Shown: positions 8,233-18,420, counted from the first letter of the stretch. The stretch is DNA of 29,492 nucleotides from Sergeia podlipaevii (GCA_030849805.1 JASANZ010002038.1:8247-37738), one strand, 5' to 3'. Program-made: numbers and translations. The notes: a model not told the origin generated them from the sequence alone.

Positions 8233-9039
8233 ATGCTTTGTCAGTGCACACTGCTCCGTGTGTGGCTCGGTGGCGTGGCCAGCACGCCTGCTCTCGGCCT
8301 CGACCTCCGTTCTCCTTCCGGCCAGTTTGTGAATGTCATCCCAGAAGGCACACAGAACCGCAGGACTGCAGCTCACTTCAACCCGACGGCTATCGCACAC
8401 GCCACGCAGTTTGCACAGCCAGAGGCGCGTCAGCTGGTGGCTCGACTGCCTACCACGAAGCCAACCATTTCAAAGTGGTCACGTCAGCTACGCGCGGATG
8501 TGTACGATGAGCTGCTGAAGCTCCCCCTACGCTACGCGTTGCACGATTTTGACAAACTTCAACGACACTTGCATGCAAGTGATGGTGGTGTTGCGAGGGC
8601 TGGTGCTGCAGCGGGGCTTCCAGACGGTATTTATGCCTTTTCTGAAGGCAGCAGCAGTAGCGCCGGTGGTAGCAACGAGGAAGATGCGCAGGGGGGCATG
8701 CGGAAGTACTATGGAGTAGCGGGGCGAGACTCCTCTGTGGGTTATGCCCCTCCGCTCGGTCCTGCAGACCCGCTCGACACCATCCCTTTTTTCGTTCACC
8801 GCACTAGCAATGGGCAGCTGCCTGGCAAGATTCACTCAATGGATGCAAAGCGGCTCATGCCACACTTTTACATGAGGATTCAAAACATTGATGGCAACAT
8901 CTTTTCCTTTGAGGAGGAGTTAATGAAAATTTTTCCCACTAAGAAGATATTTGTACGTAGCCACTCCGTGTACGTTTATAACGTGAACCGTGACGGGAGA
9001 GCGGTGCTGCATCACTGGCTGCTGGGTCTTGGTTTCTAA
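8233..9039 (+). CDS. mL49: Mitochondrial large-subunit ribosomal protein mL49 (Img2 family)
   Basis: This 268-residue protein has the mL49/Img2 domain at its C-terminus (~183-268). Visible family features are an F-x-V-x-R-T segment (IPFFVHRTSNGQLPG, 184-198), a central I-x-G-(N/D) strand with a following acidic helix (IQNIDGNIFSFEEEL, 216-230), and the closing W-L-x-x-L-G-F (262-268) at the very end. It should be part of the large subunit of the kinetoplast ribosome. The first ~180 residues are an extension: a short hydrophobic/basic start (MLCQCTLLRVW) that could act as a mitochondrial presequence, then a basic helical part (~60-112) and a Gly/Ser/Ala-rich linker (~115-175). Long added segments are usual in trypanosomatid mitoribosomal proteins. 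The start is the first ATG after the predicted splice AG. The family call rests on motif pattern, not on a search. Confidence 0.8.
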   Translation: MLCQCTLLRVWLGGVASTPALGLDLRSPSGQFVNVIPEGTQNRRTAAHFNPTAIAHATQFAQPEARQLVARLPTTKPTISKWSRQLRADVYDELLKLPLRYALHDFDKLQRHLHASDGGVARAGAAAGLPDGIYAFSEGSSSSAGGSNEEDAQGGMRKYYGVAGRDSSVGYAPPLGPADPLDTIPFFVHRTSNGQLPGKIHSMDAKRLMPHFYMRIQNIDGNIFSFEEELMKIFPTKKIFVRSHSVYVYNVNRDGRAVLHHWLLGLGF

Positions 9040-9048
9040 ACGAAGTTG

Positions 9049-9049
<1 letters not shown>

Positions 9050-9084
<35 letters not shown>

Positions 9085-9095
9085 GTGTGTGTGTG
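9050..9095. repeat. GT microsatellite after the mL49 stop
   Basis: A GT run of about 46 bases with a single C interruption near 9080, starting 11 bases after the stop codon and so within the predicted mL49 3' UTR. Confidence 0.95.
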
Positions 9096-9677
9096 CATTT
9101 GCGTTGCGTACATGCATGATGGTGGTGGTGGTGTGTGGAGAGTTTTTATGCGATAGTTTGTGGGGGGCACCAGAAGGAGGAGGGAAGTGAGGTGAACGTT
9201 TGGGAATGATGACAAAGGGTCAATTAAATGATTCAAATCAAAGATCAACAACAACAACAAAACAACAAGAAAAAGAATGCATAAAGTTTTTTCTGGCGTG
9301 AAGGACCACCAACGCGCGCGTACATATGTTGGCGGAGCGTACAGGTGTGTGTGTGTGTATTTGTGCATGCAGTCACAAAGATGTGTAGATGAAATGCACT
9401 CTGTCGAAGGAAGCAAGCAGAGACGTTAGTTGCCTCAAGCATGAATGACTGAGTATAATCTCTCTTCTTCTTTCCTTCTTTTTTTTTTGTTTTTTATTTT
9501 AAATTTTTTTTTTTGCTTTCACGTGATTTTGCGATTATTTTAAAATACATATATTTTCTTTTTCATTATTTTTATTACTCACTTCATACAAAGTTGAGGT
9601 GCTACACTGTAAGGAAAGAAAGAAGAGCAGCCATACGAAAAAGGGAGAGAGAAAAGGTACTTTCTTATTGTTCTTCA

Positions 9678-9757
9678 TCATTTTTTTATTTTTTTTATTT
9701 TTCTTTCTGTGTGTGCTCTCTCTCTCTCTCATACGCACACGTCTCACCACAAAACAG
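9678..9757 (+). promoter_or_regulatory. Putative trans-splice acceptor just before the start at 9763
   Basis: A long pyrimidine tract (9678-9730, T-rich then CT repeats) is followed by its first AG at 9756-9757. That is only five bases before the ATG at 9763, which would make a 5' UTR of about 5 bases apart from the spliced leader. The in-frame sequence before 9763 has no ATG. Confidence 0.55.
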
Positions 9758-9762
9758 AAAAA

Positions 9763-10734
9763 ATGGTCTCTACTTCCTTGTTCTCACCGAGCATACGCGA
9801 GGGCACAGCAACGGCACCTTCACGCGAGGTGCATCCTTATACGTTAGCTCTGCTGCTCTTTACTGTGCTCAGTTCCTTTACCGTCACAGCTGCAAGCACC
9901 GAGGATTCAGCCTCCTTCTCCGCCGTCGCCGTCTTGGGAGGGCATCCACGCGTGTCAGTAGCCGACATACAATCACTATTTGCTCGTCAAGACGCTCATG
10001 CAAACTCACGTTGGCAGCAGCAGCAACGGCAGCAGCATTCGTCTTCTGTGCATCGTGGCGTGACCACCACGGAAAGCGGCAGCCAGGACGATGATGATGA
10101 TGATGATTCGAGCTCTGACAAGTCTCTCTATCCTCCCGGGACTATCTTTTACATGCGCACCGTGTACGCCTTACCTAAACCCGCCTTTTTCGCCCGCTGT
10201 TGGTACGTTGCAATCATCATCATGGTGGTGGGCATCATCGCCCTCTATGTCGTTCTTTGTATCGGTATTTGTGTTCACTTCAAGCAAGGCGAGCAACGCA
10301 AGGCGAAGAAGGTCGTAGAGGATGCATATGTAACGAATGGATATTTCGATCTAGATGAATACTTGGGCCGCAGTGTTAGCGACAGTGACAGCGGACGCGA
10401 TGAGGATGAGAAGGATGAAGACGAGAATGACAGGTACAGCACGGAGCTGGTGGTGATTGGCAATAATAGCGAGTGCGTAGAGTCCTTTGATGCGAGTTCG
10501 AGTAGATACTATGCACCCACCATCACCACCACTGCTACAGCCAGTCGTGAGGCGCCAGCACGAGAGATGAGAGATGGGGGTGAGGATAGCGACCTCGATG
10601 CAGCAGTCAGCACAGGTGGTCGTGGTGCTGTATTTGACGACGGAAGCTCAGCTGTCTCCTTGCAGAGGCGGAACCATATAAATTCCGCACAGGCACGGAA
10701 GGCATACGGATCGAATCCGTTATATCACCGTTAA
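9763..10734 (+). CDS. Predicted type I membrane protein with acidic cytoplasmic tail
   Basis: I do not recognise this 323-residue protein. It has a signal-peptide-like hydrophobic stretch (~26-44, LALLLFTVLSSF, with a possible cut near VTAA), an ectodomain with a Q-rich patch (85-92) and a run of seven Asp (109-115), one transmembrane helix (~147-172) and a long acidic Ser/Asp/Glu-rich tail. The juxtamembrane part FFARCWYV (142-149) and the helix end VHFK match the protein encoded at 18506 over 33 aligned residues without gaps (12 identities). Both also have an upstream Y-x-R-x-x-Y motif and end in N-P-L (318-320 here). The two are thus likely relatives. Basic residues follow the helix, so the tail should be cytosolic. 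A surface or endomembrane adaptor role is possible but is inference. Start: first ATG after the splice AG. Confidence 0.85.
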   Translation: MVSTSLFSPSIREGTATAPSREVHPYTLALLLFTVLSSFTVTAASTEDSASFSAVAVLGGHPRVSVADIQSLFARQDAHANSRWQQQQRQQHSSSVHRGVTTTESGSQDDDDDDDSSSDKSLYPPGTIFYMRTVYALPKPAFFARCWYVAIIIMVVGIIALYVVLCIGICVHFKQGEQRKAKKVVEDAYVTNGYFDLDEYLGRSVSDSDSGRDEDEKDEDENDRYSTELVVIGNNSECVESFDASSSRYYAPTITTTATASREAPAREMRDGGEDSDLDAAVSTGGRGAVFDDGSSAVSLQRRNHINSAQARKAYGSNPLYHR

Positions 10735-10768
10735 AGATTACATGTGCATTGTTGCAACTGCCGAATAT

Positions 10769-10770
<2 letters not shown>

Positions 10771-10801
<31 letters not shown>
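10771..10801. repeat. TA microsatellite
   Basis: An uninterrupted alternating TA run 36 bases after the stop codon of the membrane-protein gene ending at 10734. Confidence 0.95.
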
Positions 10802-10805
<4 letters not shown>

Positions 10806-12864
10806 CGTGTAAAAAAAAAGGGAAAGATTTCACTGCACGCAATTTTTAAAAAAAGGTATTAATAATAATAATAATATATAATGAATAGCTTACGCAAGGC
10901 ATTTTTCTTAGAAATGGTCCCCTCCCTCCCCTCCTCCTCCTCCCCTCTTATTTGTGTTTCTATTTGTATCTGCTTGTCTCTGAGGAGAGCAGGAGCCCAT
11001 GGGTGAGGAATGTTGTTTTGAGTAAAACGAAAGGGAAAGAGGGTGGGAGTTTCTGCCTTATATATATATATATGTGTGTGTGTGTGATGCCCCCGATATG
11101 AGCTCATATATAAACATTAGAGTGCAGCAGGTATGAGGATTTACTGTGGGCTTTGCTATAAATCCTTTATGTTTTCTTGTTTATCACCCACACACACACA
11201 CACTCTCTCTCTCTCTTTCTATATGTATCTCCATTCTTTGGGTTTAAACAACAACAACAACAACAAAAAGGCGATAACAAAATCATACACATATATGAAC
11301 GTTTGTGTGCATACATTCTTGTGTTCTTCCCCCCCCCCTTTATTATGCATTTTTGCCTTTGCGCTATTGCGTATTTCTACTTTACAAATCTGGTTTTTTT
11401 TTTATCTTTACTAATACATATGTGAGGCTCTTAATTTTGTTTACCCCTATTTGGATTTTTATTGTGGTCGTTATGGTAGATGTTGTTGTTATTTTGTTTT
11501 CTTTCTTTCTTTCTTTCTCTCTTTCTTTTTTTCTATGTGCAATTGTTATCAAAATTGATGATGATGATGTTTTATTGTGAGCAAGTGCGAGTTTGCGTTC
11601 TCTTGTGTGTGTGTGTGTCTCTCTCTCTCTGCGAAAGGTTGCATAAGAAAAAGCCCTGCTGTGCATTGCTCATGATGACACATACATCCATATCGGTGCT
11701 TTCATACAATGTGTATTATTATTTTTATGTGTGTGCGCGCAATGCGTATTTGCTTCTCGTTTTATTCTTCCCATTTTTTGTTTGTTTGTGTGAATATATT
11801 TCTGTTGTTGTTGTTGTTGTTAGCTTTCAAACAAAATTATGTGACTTCCTTTTTTCTTTATTAAAAAAAAAAAAAAATGTGGTGCACGTGTTCATTCACT
11901 TTTTCCACCGCACCCTCTTTTTTAAAAAAAAAAATAACTCCTCATTACACACACATAAAAAAAAAGGCATGTGCACATTTCTGAGAGTACTATATCTCGA
12001 CTAGAATAAAAAGATATTTAATACAAATATATATATATATATATCAACAAACAATATGTCATCACGGCAAAAAAAGAAAAAAATCTTTATGATTTTCGAC
12101 GACAATAGTAGTCATGCACGTGTGTGTGCTTCATCGCCATTACTCATATGTGCTTCCTTCTTGTATTTTATGTTATTTTTCTTTTTTTTTTCTCTCTTTA
12201 CTATTTGCCTTTAATTACATAACAATATTGCACATTCACTAATAGTTGTTGTTTTTTTTCAATTAGTTTTTTTTTGTTGTTGTTTCTTTCTCCCTTCTCT
12301 CTTCCTGTAAGCACTACTATACTTTCTTCTCTCTTCATTTTTTTTTTCTGGCGAAAGGTCATTTTTTCTTTTTTTACGAAAGATTAGATATTATCCAAAT
12401 AAAGAAAGAAAAGAAGCGCTTTTGTGTATCTGTCTTTAGTTGATAACCCGCCAACATCACGTTTTTTTTTTTATCTTTTGGCTCTGATTTTTGCTGCTGG
12501 GAATTTCTACCTCTTCTTATATATATATTGTTACTGTCTTATCTGTGCAAATAGATTGAGAAGGTATATAAAGAAAATAAACAAGAAGCAGGAAAAAAAA
12601 GAGTGTCACAAGAAAAAAAAAACTTACTATTGTGTAAAGAGAAACCTATACATACATAACATTTCAAATACAATTTACATACATAAATATACTTGCGTGA
12701 GCCGACACGTTTTTTATTATCTTTTTGAGGGGTAAAAAGAGAAAAAAAAATACCAGGCTGCTTGATACATAACTGCGATTGTCGTGTGTAGCACGTGTGT
12801 TGTTATTTTTTCCTCCCGTTAGCTATATCTGCGGGTGATTGTGCTGCTGCACGTATATTCGTGA

Positions 12865-12868
<4 letters not shown>

Positions 12869-12906
<38 letters not shown>
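12869..12906. repeat. GT microsatellite
   Basis: An uninterrupted GT run of about 38 bases inside the 3.5-kb spacer. Confidence 0.95.
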
Positions 12907-12907
<1 letters not shown>

Positions 12908-14108
12908 GTGGCCTTATCATATTAATTATATAGGTGCTGTCTTTGGATACGCCTATTTATCCATTTTTTTTTCTCTTTGATCTCTTACATTGAGATTGGG
13001 TTTTTTCCCCCTCTCTCTCGCTTCTTTGTAGTATTGTTGGTATTCTAATTTTATTTTATTTTTTCATTTTTTTTATTTTATTTTTATTTTTCGTACGAAA
13101 CCGCGAGTGTGATTCAGATACTCTTCCTTTTTTAATTGTTTTTCTCTCTTCTGTGCTGGAAAAAAAAAACTTTTCTTTTCATTTTTTTTTTCATTTCCTC
13201 TCCCCCGTCCTCTCGTTGTTGCTTTTGCTTTTTGCTATATTGAGCAATTGCTGATATATATATATTTTTATTGTGGAAGGAGGCACGCACGTTGTTGTTG
13301 TTTTTCGCTGTTTCCTCTTCTCATTTTTGCCACAGAGCTGTTTGTTTGTTTGCTTGCTTGCTTGCTTGTTTTTTTTTTTCTTTCTGAAAGCCGTCGTCTT
13401 ACAGGTAAGAATTGAGAAAGAAGGAGGATATAGATAGACGCTTCTTCAGGGGAAACATATATATATATATATATAGAACAAATACCGCATCTCCCAAGGA
13501 AGCTGTCTCTCTCTCTCTCTCTCTTTTTCACTTTTATTATTTCTTTTCTTGTTTTATTACTTATTTCTTTATTATTATTTTTTTGAATATCAACGATTCA
13601 AGCAAAGGGGAAAAAAAAAAAGAAGAAGAAGTGGCACACAGAAGGACAAAGGTCTTATAAAAGGGCGCTTACATAGTACGAAGTATTATTCTTAATCCTT
13701 GTCGGGGGCTTTTTTATTCAGAATATATATATATTAAAGAAAAATTACCTTTTAGCGTGAAGGGTGATACAACTTTTGAAAAAACTGAATACGTATTTGA
13801 AAGTTATTCTTTTCTTTTTTTTTTCGTGCGTGTGTGTGTGTGTGTATTGTGTCTCTCAGTCTTCTCCTCCCGATCACTTGCTGAGGTAACCATTAGTATT
13901 CTTTTGAAAAAAGGCCAAAAAAGGGGGGGGATACAATAGGCTCAGCTGGTGATCTCGTTGTGTATATTCGATAGTGTAAGATTCATAGATTTATACTTTC
14001 TTTTTTTTTCTTTTTGAAAAATTTTTGCTTTATATACGTGCGTGAGTACGTGCATTTTTTTTTTTTCAAGAAGAAAACCCGCGTCCTTTTTGTGATTGTT
14101 TCTCTGGG

Positions 14109-14146
14109 TTTTTTTTTTAAATCCTTTTCGCATCTTCTCTCTTCAG
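14109..14146 (+). promoter_or_regulatory. Putative trans-splice acceptor of the gene at 14257
   Basis: A T-rich then CT-rich tract (14109-14144) ends in CTTCAG, with AG at 14145-14146. No ATG lies between it and 14257, giving a predicted 5' UTR of about 110 bases. This is one of the clearest acceptor sites in the window. Confidence 0.65.
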
Positions 14147-14256
14147 GAGAAAAGGCAACAAAACTGTTGGGAAATTGATAAACGGATAGAAAATAAGAGA
14201 CAAAAAAAGCAGAAAAAAATCTAAGGTGTGGTGCATTCAAGAGAAGAGAGGAAGAA

Positions 14257-16092
14257 ATGAGTATGAAATTAGACATCATTACATTCTCTCATGTCTTCAC
14301 TTATATAATTTCTTTAATCGAATGGTCGGTGAAAAATCTGGCGATCATGATTGCAGGAGGTTATGTTTTTGTCATGACCATCTTCGCTATTGGTGTCGCT
14401 GCTACTGTTGCACTTGAGCGTAGAAGAGAACTGCAGTACCGTCGTCAACGACAGGTATTCACAGAAGCAGCGCTACGCCTCAGTAACCAGGACGTAAAGG
14501 TGAGCTCTTTCCATTCGTCAAGTGACGAACAGCGATCCGCTCCACATTGTCTGCTGCAGAGCTTAGACGCAGTGGATGTGTGCAACGATCGCCTTTATAA
14601 TGTCCTCCACACCACTGGAAGGGCAAAGGCGGAGTGTGTTTATAGCGGTTCTCTTGGCTGCTCCTGCGCATCCACCAGCGGTAGAGATGACAATACCGCT
14701 TGGTGGTGCATGCGCCACCATCACTACGACATGGATCAAAAAGATGGAGCGGAATGCGAACGCTCTGCAAACTGCACAAGTTGTAGTAACTCTGTGAGTG
14801 CCACACCTTTTACTCAAACATTGATTCTCTCCAGTGCTGCAGAAACGACGAAGACGATCAGCGCAACCGCCATGTGCAGAGATAGCTCCCAAGGCCATAA
14901 CCCTAATTATCAAAATCAGGTACAGCAATATAGCAACAACCACAACAACAACAACAACAACAGCAACAGGTATAGCGTCGATGCAAACTCACAACTTTTG
15001 TCTCGTAGTAGCAATGCGGCAGCCGTAGAGAAGCAGCAGCAGCAGCAACTACGACTACTACACCAAGAAGGTGTTTGGACTTGCTCTTTGCACAACCACG
15101 TCAATAGCGACGTCGACGATGGTGCGGCCTGCTTCGATACCCCCTTCTATCATGGAGATGGTGGAGAAGAGGAATATGTCGACGATGATGACGAGGTGCG
15201 CGAGATACACTACGATTGGATTTTAGACATGAGCAATCATGTGGATGCTGAGAGCCCAACCGCGACATCGATGGCGCCGGTCATGGCTCATGCAGACACC
15301 CCATCTCCAGCGGTTGCTCAGTTCCTGGCCAATCTCACCGCAAGTTGCATGGTGAGGAGCATCAAAGACGACCGCGAGAGCGGCGATACCTTCGCCGCAG
15401 CTATGACGCCGACGACATCTGGCACGATAGAAGTTGGCGGCAGCGAGACAGCTGACAGCTGCGGGGCAGGAAAGGAGATTTATGGTGAGGGTGAGGATGA
15501 ATATGTCGAGAGGATTCCACAAGAAACATCATCTGGGTGTCTTGTCAGGACAGTATCTGGAGTACGAGCACTTCGCGGTAGTACCGCCAGCAGCACTAGT
15601 AAGAGCAGCAGTTGCTGCGCGCTAGGCGCGGCAGCACACAAGGCGTGTCCCCAGTTCGCAGCAGCAGCAGCAGCAACGACTGTGGCGGCGGAGGTGGGGT
15701 CTGAGAGGGAAGCCGCCTGGATGTGTAGCAAGGGGCACAGCCGCAGCGACAGCCATGGCAACAACGATAGAAATCACCACCATGACAAAGATCTTGCACT
15801 TAATTTGAGAGAAATGCATCCACCGGTTAAAGGATCATCGTCGTCATCATCGCCAGTGCCGCCCCGAAGTAGCAGTCATCAGCATCAGCATCTTAGCAAG
15901 AGCGGTGACGCCATTGCGCACACGACGGGAGTAATGAGCAATTTGTTTAACTGGTCTACTACGGAAAACATTAGCGAGTTCAACAATAACTACATCAACG
16001 AGAGTCGGCCCTTCTTGATTGAGATGACGGTGTTTGCTGCTGCTACTGCTGTTACTGCTGATGCTGATGCACGCATCACTCAAAACAACTAG
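14257..16092 (+). CDS. Single-pass membrane protein with long low-complexity tail
   Basis: I do not recognise this 611-residue protein. A hydrophobic N-terminus has a weak stretch at ~5-23 and a clear transmembrane helix at ~28-53 (NLAIMIAGGYVFVMTIFAIG). It is followed at once by the basic stretch ERRRELQYRRQRQ, which by the positive-inside rule puts the long C-terminal part in the cytosol. That tail contains a Cys/His-rich zone (C98, C109, C127, C135, C137, C151, HHH at 154-156, C167, C173, C176), an N/Q-rich tract with NNHNNNNNNSNR, a QQQQQ run, an acidic patch with DDDDE, and Ala/Ser repeats. No catalytic motif is visible, and the Cys spacing fits no zinc finger that I know. It lies between two related small membrane proteins but does not share their signature or NPL end. 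The start is the first ATG after the splice AG (a second ATG lies two codons on). The stop is TAG. Confidence 0.85.
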   Translation: MSMKLDIITFSHVFTYIISLIEWSVKNLAIMIAGGYVFVMTIFAIGVAATVALERRRELQYRRQRQVFTEAALRLSNQDVKVSSFHSSSDEQRSAPHCLLQSLDAVDVCNDRLYNVLHTTGRAKAECVYSGSLGCSCASTSGRDDNTAWWCMRHHHYDMDQKDGAECERSANCTSCSNSVSATPFTQTLILSSAAETTKTISATAMCRDSSQGHNPNYQNQVQQYSNNHNNNNNNSNRYSVDANSQLLSRSSNAAAVEKQQQQQLRLLHQEGVWTCSLHNHVNSDVDDGAACFDTPFYHGDGGEEEYVDDDDEVREIHYDWILDMSNHVDAESPTATSMAPVMAHADTPSPAVAQFLANLTASCMVRSIKDDRESGDTFAAAMTPTTSGTIEVGGSETADSCGAGKEIYGEGEDEYVERIPQETSSGCLVRTVSGVRALRGSTASSTSKSSSCCALGAAAHKACPQFAAAAAATTVAAEVGSEREAAWMCSKGHSRSDSHGNNDRNHHHDKDLALNLREMHPPVKGSSSSSSPVPPRSSSHQHQHLSKSGDAIAHTTGVMSNLFNWSTTENISEFNNNYINESRPFLIEMTVFAAATAVTADADARITQNN

Positions 16093-16173
16093 TTTATGAA
16101 GAAGAATGAAGGGAGTAGATAAACATATATATATGTATGATACGCGATAGTGGTGTGTGTATGAGCAGGCGAG

Positions 16174-16199
16174 CGCGTGCATATGTATATATGCACGCG
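16174..16199 (+). other. Perfect 11-bp hairpin in the 3' flank of the gene ending at 16092
   Basis: CGCGTGCATAT (16174-16184) is the exact reverse complement of ATATGCACGCG (16189-16199), with a 4-base loop GTAT. It starts 82 bases after the stop codon. The GC-rich base and tight loop make a stable RNA hairpin likely. No T run follows, and transcription termination of that type does not apply to trypanosomatid genes. Confidence 0.65.
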
Positions 16200-16218
16200 G
16201 CATGCCTTAAGTTGGTTT

Positions 16219-16252
<34 letters not shown>

Positions 16253-16864
16253 GAAGTGCCGATCTATCCCTTTATTTTTTTTTCTTTATTTTTTTCTGGT
16301 TGTTCTGTGCATTTTTCTAATTGTTGTTGTTGTGCATAATATATGTTGATAATAATTATTATTATTACTAATATATTTTATTAGTATTATTATTATTATT
16401 GTTTCTTGATAGAAAGAATGAGACGGAAAAGAACGAATTTGAAAACGAAGAACGCGTATGTGTGTGTGTGTGTGTGTGTGAATTGGGGATTTTGATGAGA
16501 GGAAATACGTCTACTTTGGTGTCCCACCCACCCCCACTTCTCTCTATTTATTGCTATCTTTTATTATTATAATTATTATTATTTTTTTTTGGGCAATGCG
16601 CGAAGTGTATTGTCTATCAAAAAGGAAAGAGGCCGAAGAGGCGAGGGCTGCAGAAAAAAAAAAAAAAACTGCGGCAGAGGTTATCAAAACGTTTACATAT
16701 CTTACTTATTTTTGCGTGTAAAAAAACAAAAAAAAAAGGAAGGAAAAAAAACGCTGTGGATATCTATTTATATCTCTATGCGCGTCTAATAAATGAATAA
16801 ATGTGTAGTGTTGATGTTATATAAATATAAATATATATATACGCTCACACAATTATGTACCTTT

Positions 16865-16906
16865 CATTTATTTATTTATCTATTTATTTATTTATTTATT
16901 TATTTT
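16865..16906 (+). repeat. TTTA array resembling AU-rich element
   Basis: Tandem TTTA units give eight overlapping ATTTA pentamers in two groups (three, then five) split by TCT. It would lie in the 3' UTR of the membrane-protein gene ending at 16092 if that UTR is at least 0.8 kb long. Confidence 0.85.
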
Positions 16907-17047
16907 TATCCGCGAGTGATTTACTGTAATTGTTAGCTGTAAGTATCTTTTTTTTCTCCCTTCTCCTTTCTCTCCACTGTATCTTTTTTTTTTCTCTCTC
17001 TCTCACACACAATCTGTTGGTTGCCTAGCAGTCGAGCAGAATGTATA

Positions 17048-17069
17048 TGTGTATATATATATATACACA
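17048..17069. other. 22-base perfect palindrome
   Basis: TGTG followed by alternating TA and ending CACA is fully self-complementary. It is partly explained by the TA repeat but has matched GTGT/ACAC ends. Confidence 0.6.
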
Positions 17070-17877
17070 GATACGTGCATATATGTACAAATGTGAGGGC
17101 TCAGGGCATGCGGAAACGTTTCGTCAAAAAAAAAAAAATGAAAGATGGAAAGAAGAGTGAAGAAAAATGATAAGTTAAGAAATAAAGCGAGTGAAAGATC
17201 ATACACACGGAGAGAGAGGGATATAACAGGGTGAAAGGCAGGGAGTGCAATCGTTGTAGCATGAGCACTTGTACTTTAAACACTGAATAGTTATTAATAT
17301 ATTGATAGCGGTCTATGTAGGTCTAGCACGTGTATTTGTCTGCGTGCGCGCGTGTGTATGTGTGTGTGTGTGTGTGTGGTTCTTGGCTTGAAGGAGGAGA
17401 AAAATAGTGTATTCTTACGCTGAGCAGGTAAGTTGCTATAGTACATTATTTGGTTATTGCGATGTAAAAAAAAGGTTTAAACAAACGAAAAAGTGAATTA
17501 TCATTCGGTATGTAGAAAACAAAAGAGCAATATATATGTAGCGTTTCTATAAATTGGAAGTCAAGACGGATTAGACAGATTGCGAGCCGGAAGATATGCC
17601 CATGAAACTGTTTTGGTGTTGTTGTTTGTTTGCTGCTTGTCTGGTATGCTGTTCTCACACACTTATGGGGGTCGTACTGAAGCTATAAGTTTAACTTTCT
17701 ATTGTATTATTTCTTTTTTTTTCCTTTCATATCTTTTTTTCTTTGTTTCTTTGCTTTTGTTATATATATGTGTGTGTGTGAAAGAAGAACAGCAACAAGA
17801 ATTCGACATTGGTGAAAAGGAAAATAGTGAGGTTTTTTATTGCGTCAACTCTCAAGGTTAGCAGATACTACGCATAT

Positions 17878-17905
17878 ACTACTACTACTACTACTACTAC
17901 TACTA
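17878..17905. repeat. ACT trinucleotide microsatellite
   Basis: Nine ACT units in a row, followed directly by a CA run at 17907-17921, in the spacer before the gene at 18506. Confidence 0.93.
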
Positions 17906-18420
17906 GTACACACACACACACGCACACGTATCTCACTGAAAAGCAGCCCGCGTTATTTTTAACTTCTCATTTTTTTTCTTTTTTTGAACGCACAAGTATA
18001 TATATATATACTTGTTAGCGTTCAGCCTTAGTGCTTGTGACAGTGGCGCATCTCCAATACAGAGATATTTAAGTTTTTTTTTTTTTAAAGCGCCTACACA
18101 CACTTACGCATTCAGCTGCGTCGATAAATAAATAGACAAAAAAGATTTGTATGTAAAAAGGGAGGAAAAATAACAACTGGCTTTACAGGTGTCTCTTTCT
18201 ATCTTTCATATAAGATAAACATTGAGTCGCCATCACTCCTTTAACTATTTTTTTTCTTTTACTTTTTTAGAGAAGCGCTCCCTAAAGTCATCAACTTCAA
18301 AAAAAAAAAAAAATTCATTATCACTATTTATTTCTCTTTTACGTGTGTTTACCCTGTGAAGATAATTTAGAAAAAAAAAAAAGAACGCTTGCTACTGTCT
18401 CTTTACACGCTTCTGTTTTT

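Larger units (their letters stand above)
9040..9762. other. Spacer between mL49 and the first membrane-protein gene
   Basis: The shortest spacer in the window (723 bases). A GT run starts 11 bases after the mL49 stop (9050-9095), followed by G-rich and CAA-rich stretches and a T-rich region from 9476 on. Open frames on either strand across the GT run encode TH or CV repeats and are not genes. Confidence 0.75.
10735..14256. other. Long gene-poor spacer (3.5 kb)
   Basis: The longest spacer in the window. It is T-rich with TA (10771-10801, 13457-13474), GT (12869-12906), CAA and CT runs and many T homopolymers. Open frames up to 174 codons (11480-12004) are made of F/L/V/C-rich low-complexity sequence and lack coding character. 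A second good pyrimidine tract plus AG occurs at about 13345-13405 with nothing recognisable behind it. A very long 3' UTR for the gene ending at 10734, or an undetected non-coding RNA, would both fit. Confidence 0.7.

Noticed and set aside
9036..9416. Reverse-strand open frame of 126 codons after mL49
   Set aside because: A large part is a Thr-His repeat read from the GT microsatellite.
10705..10730. GATCGAATCC, similar to a tRNA B box
   Set aside because: It lies in the 3' end of a coding sequence; no A box or cloverleaf can be built around it.
9763..10734. The related membrane proteins as amastins or other known surface families
   Set aside because: Each has a single transmembrane helix after a signal peptide, unlike the four-helix amastins, and no GPI-anchor signal is present at the C-terminus.
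11480..12004. Open frame of 174 codons in the long spacer
   Set aside because: The product is F/L/C/V-rich low-complexity sequence from T and GT repeats, with A homopolymers in the middle and no domain.
17425..17433. CAG followed by GTAAGT, a perfect cis-intron donor consensus
   Set aside because: Cis-introns are very rare in trypanosomatids, no coding sequence lies upstream, and the motif is short enough to occur by chance.
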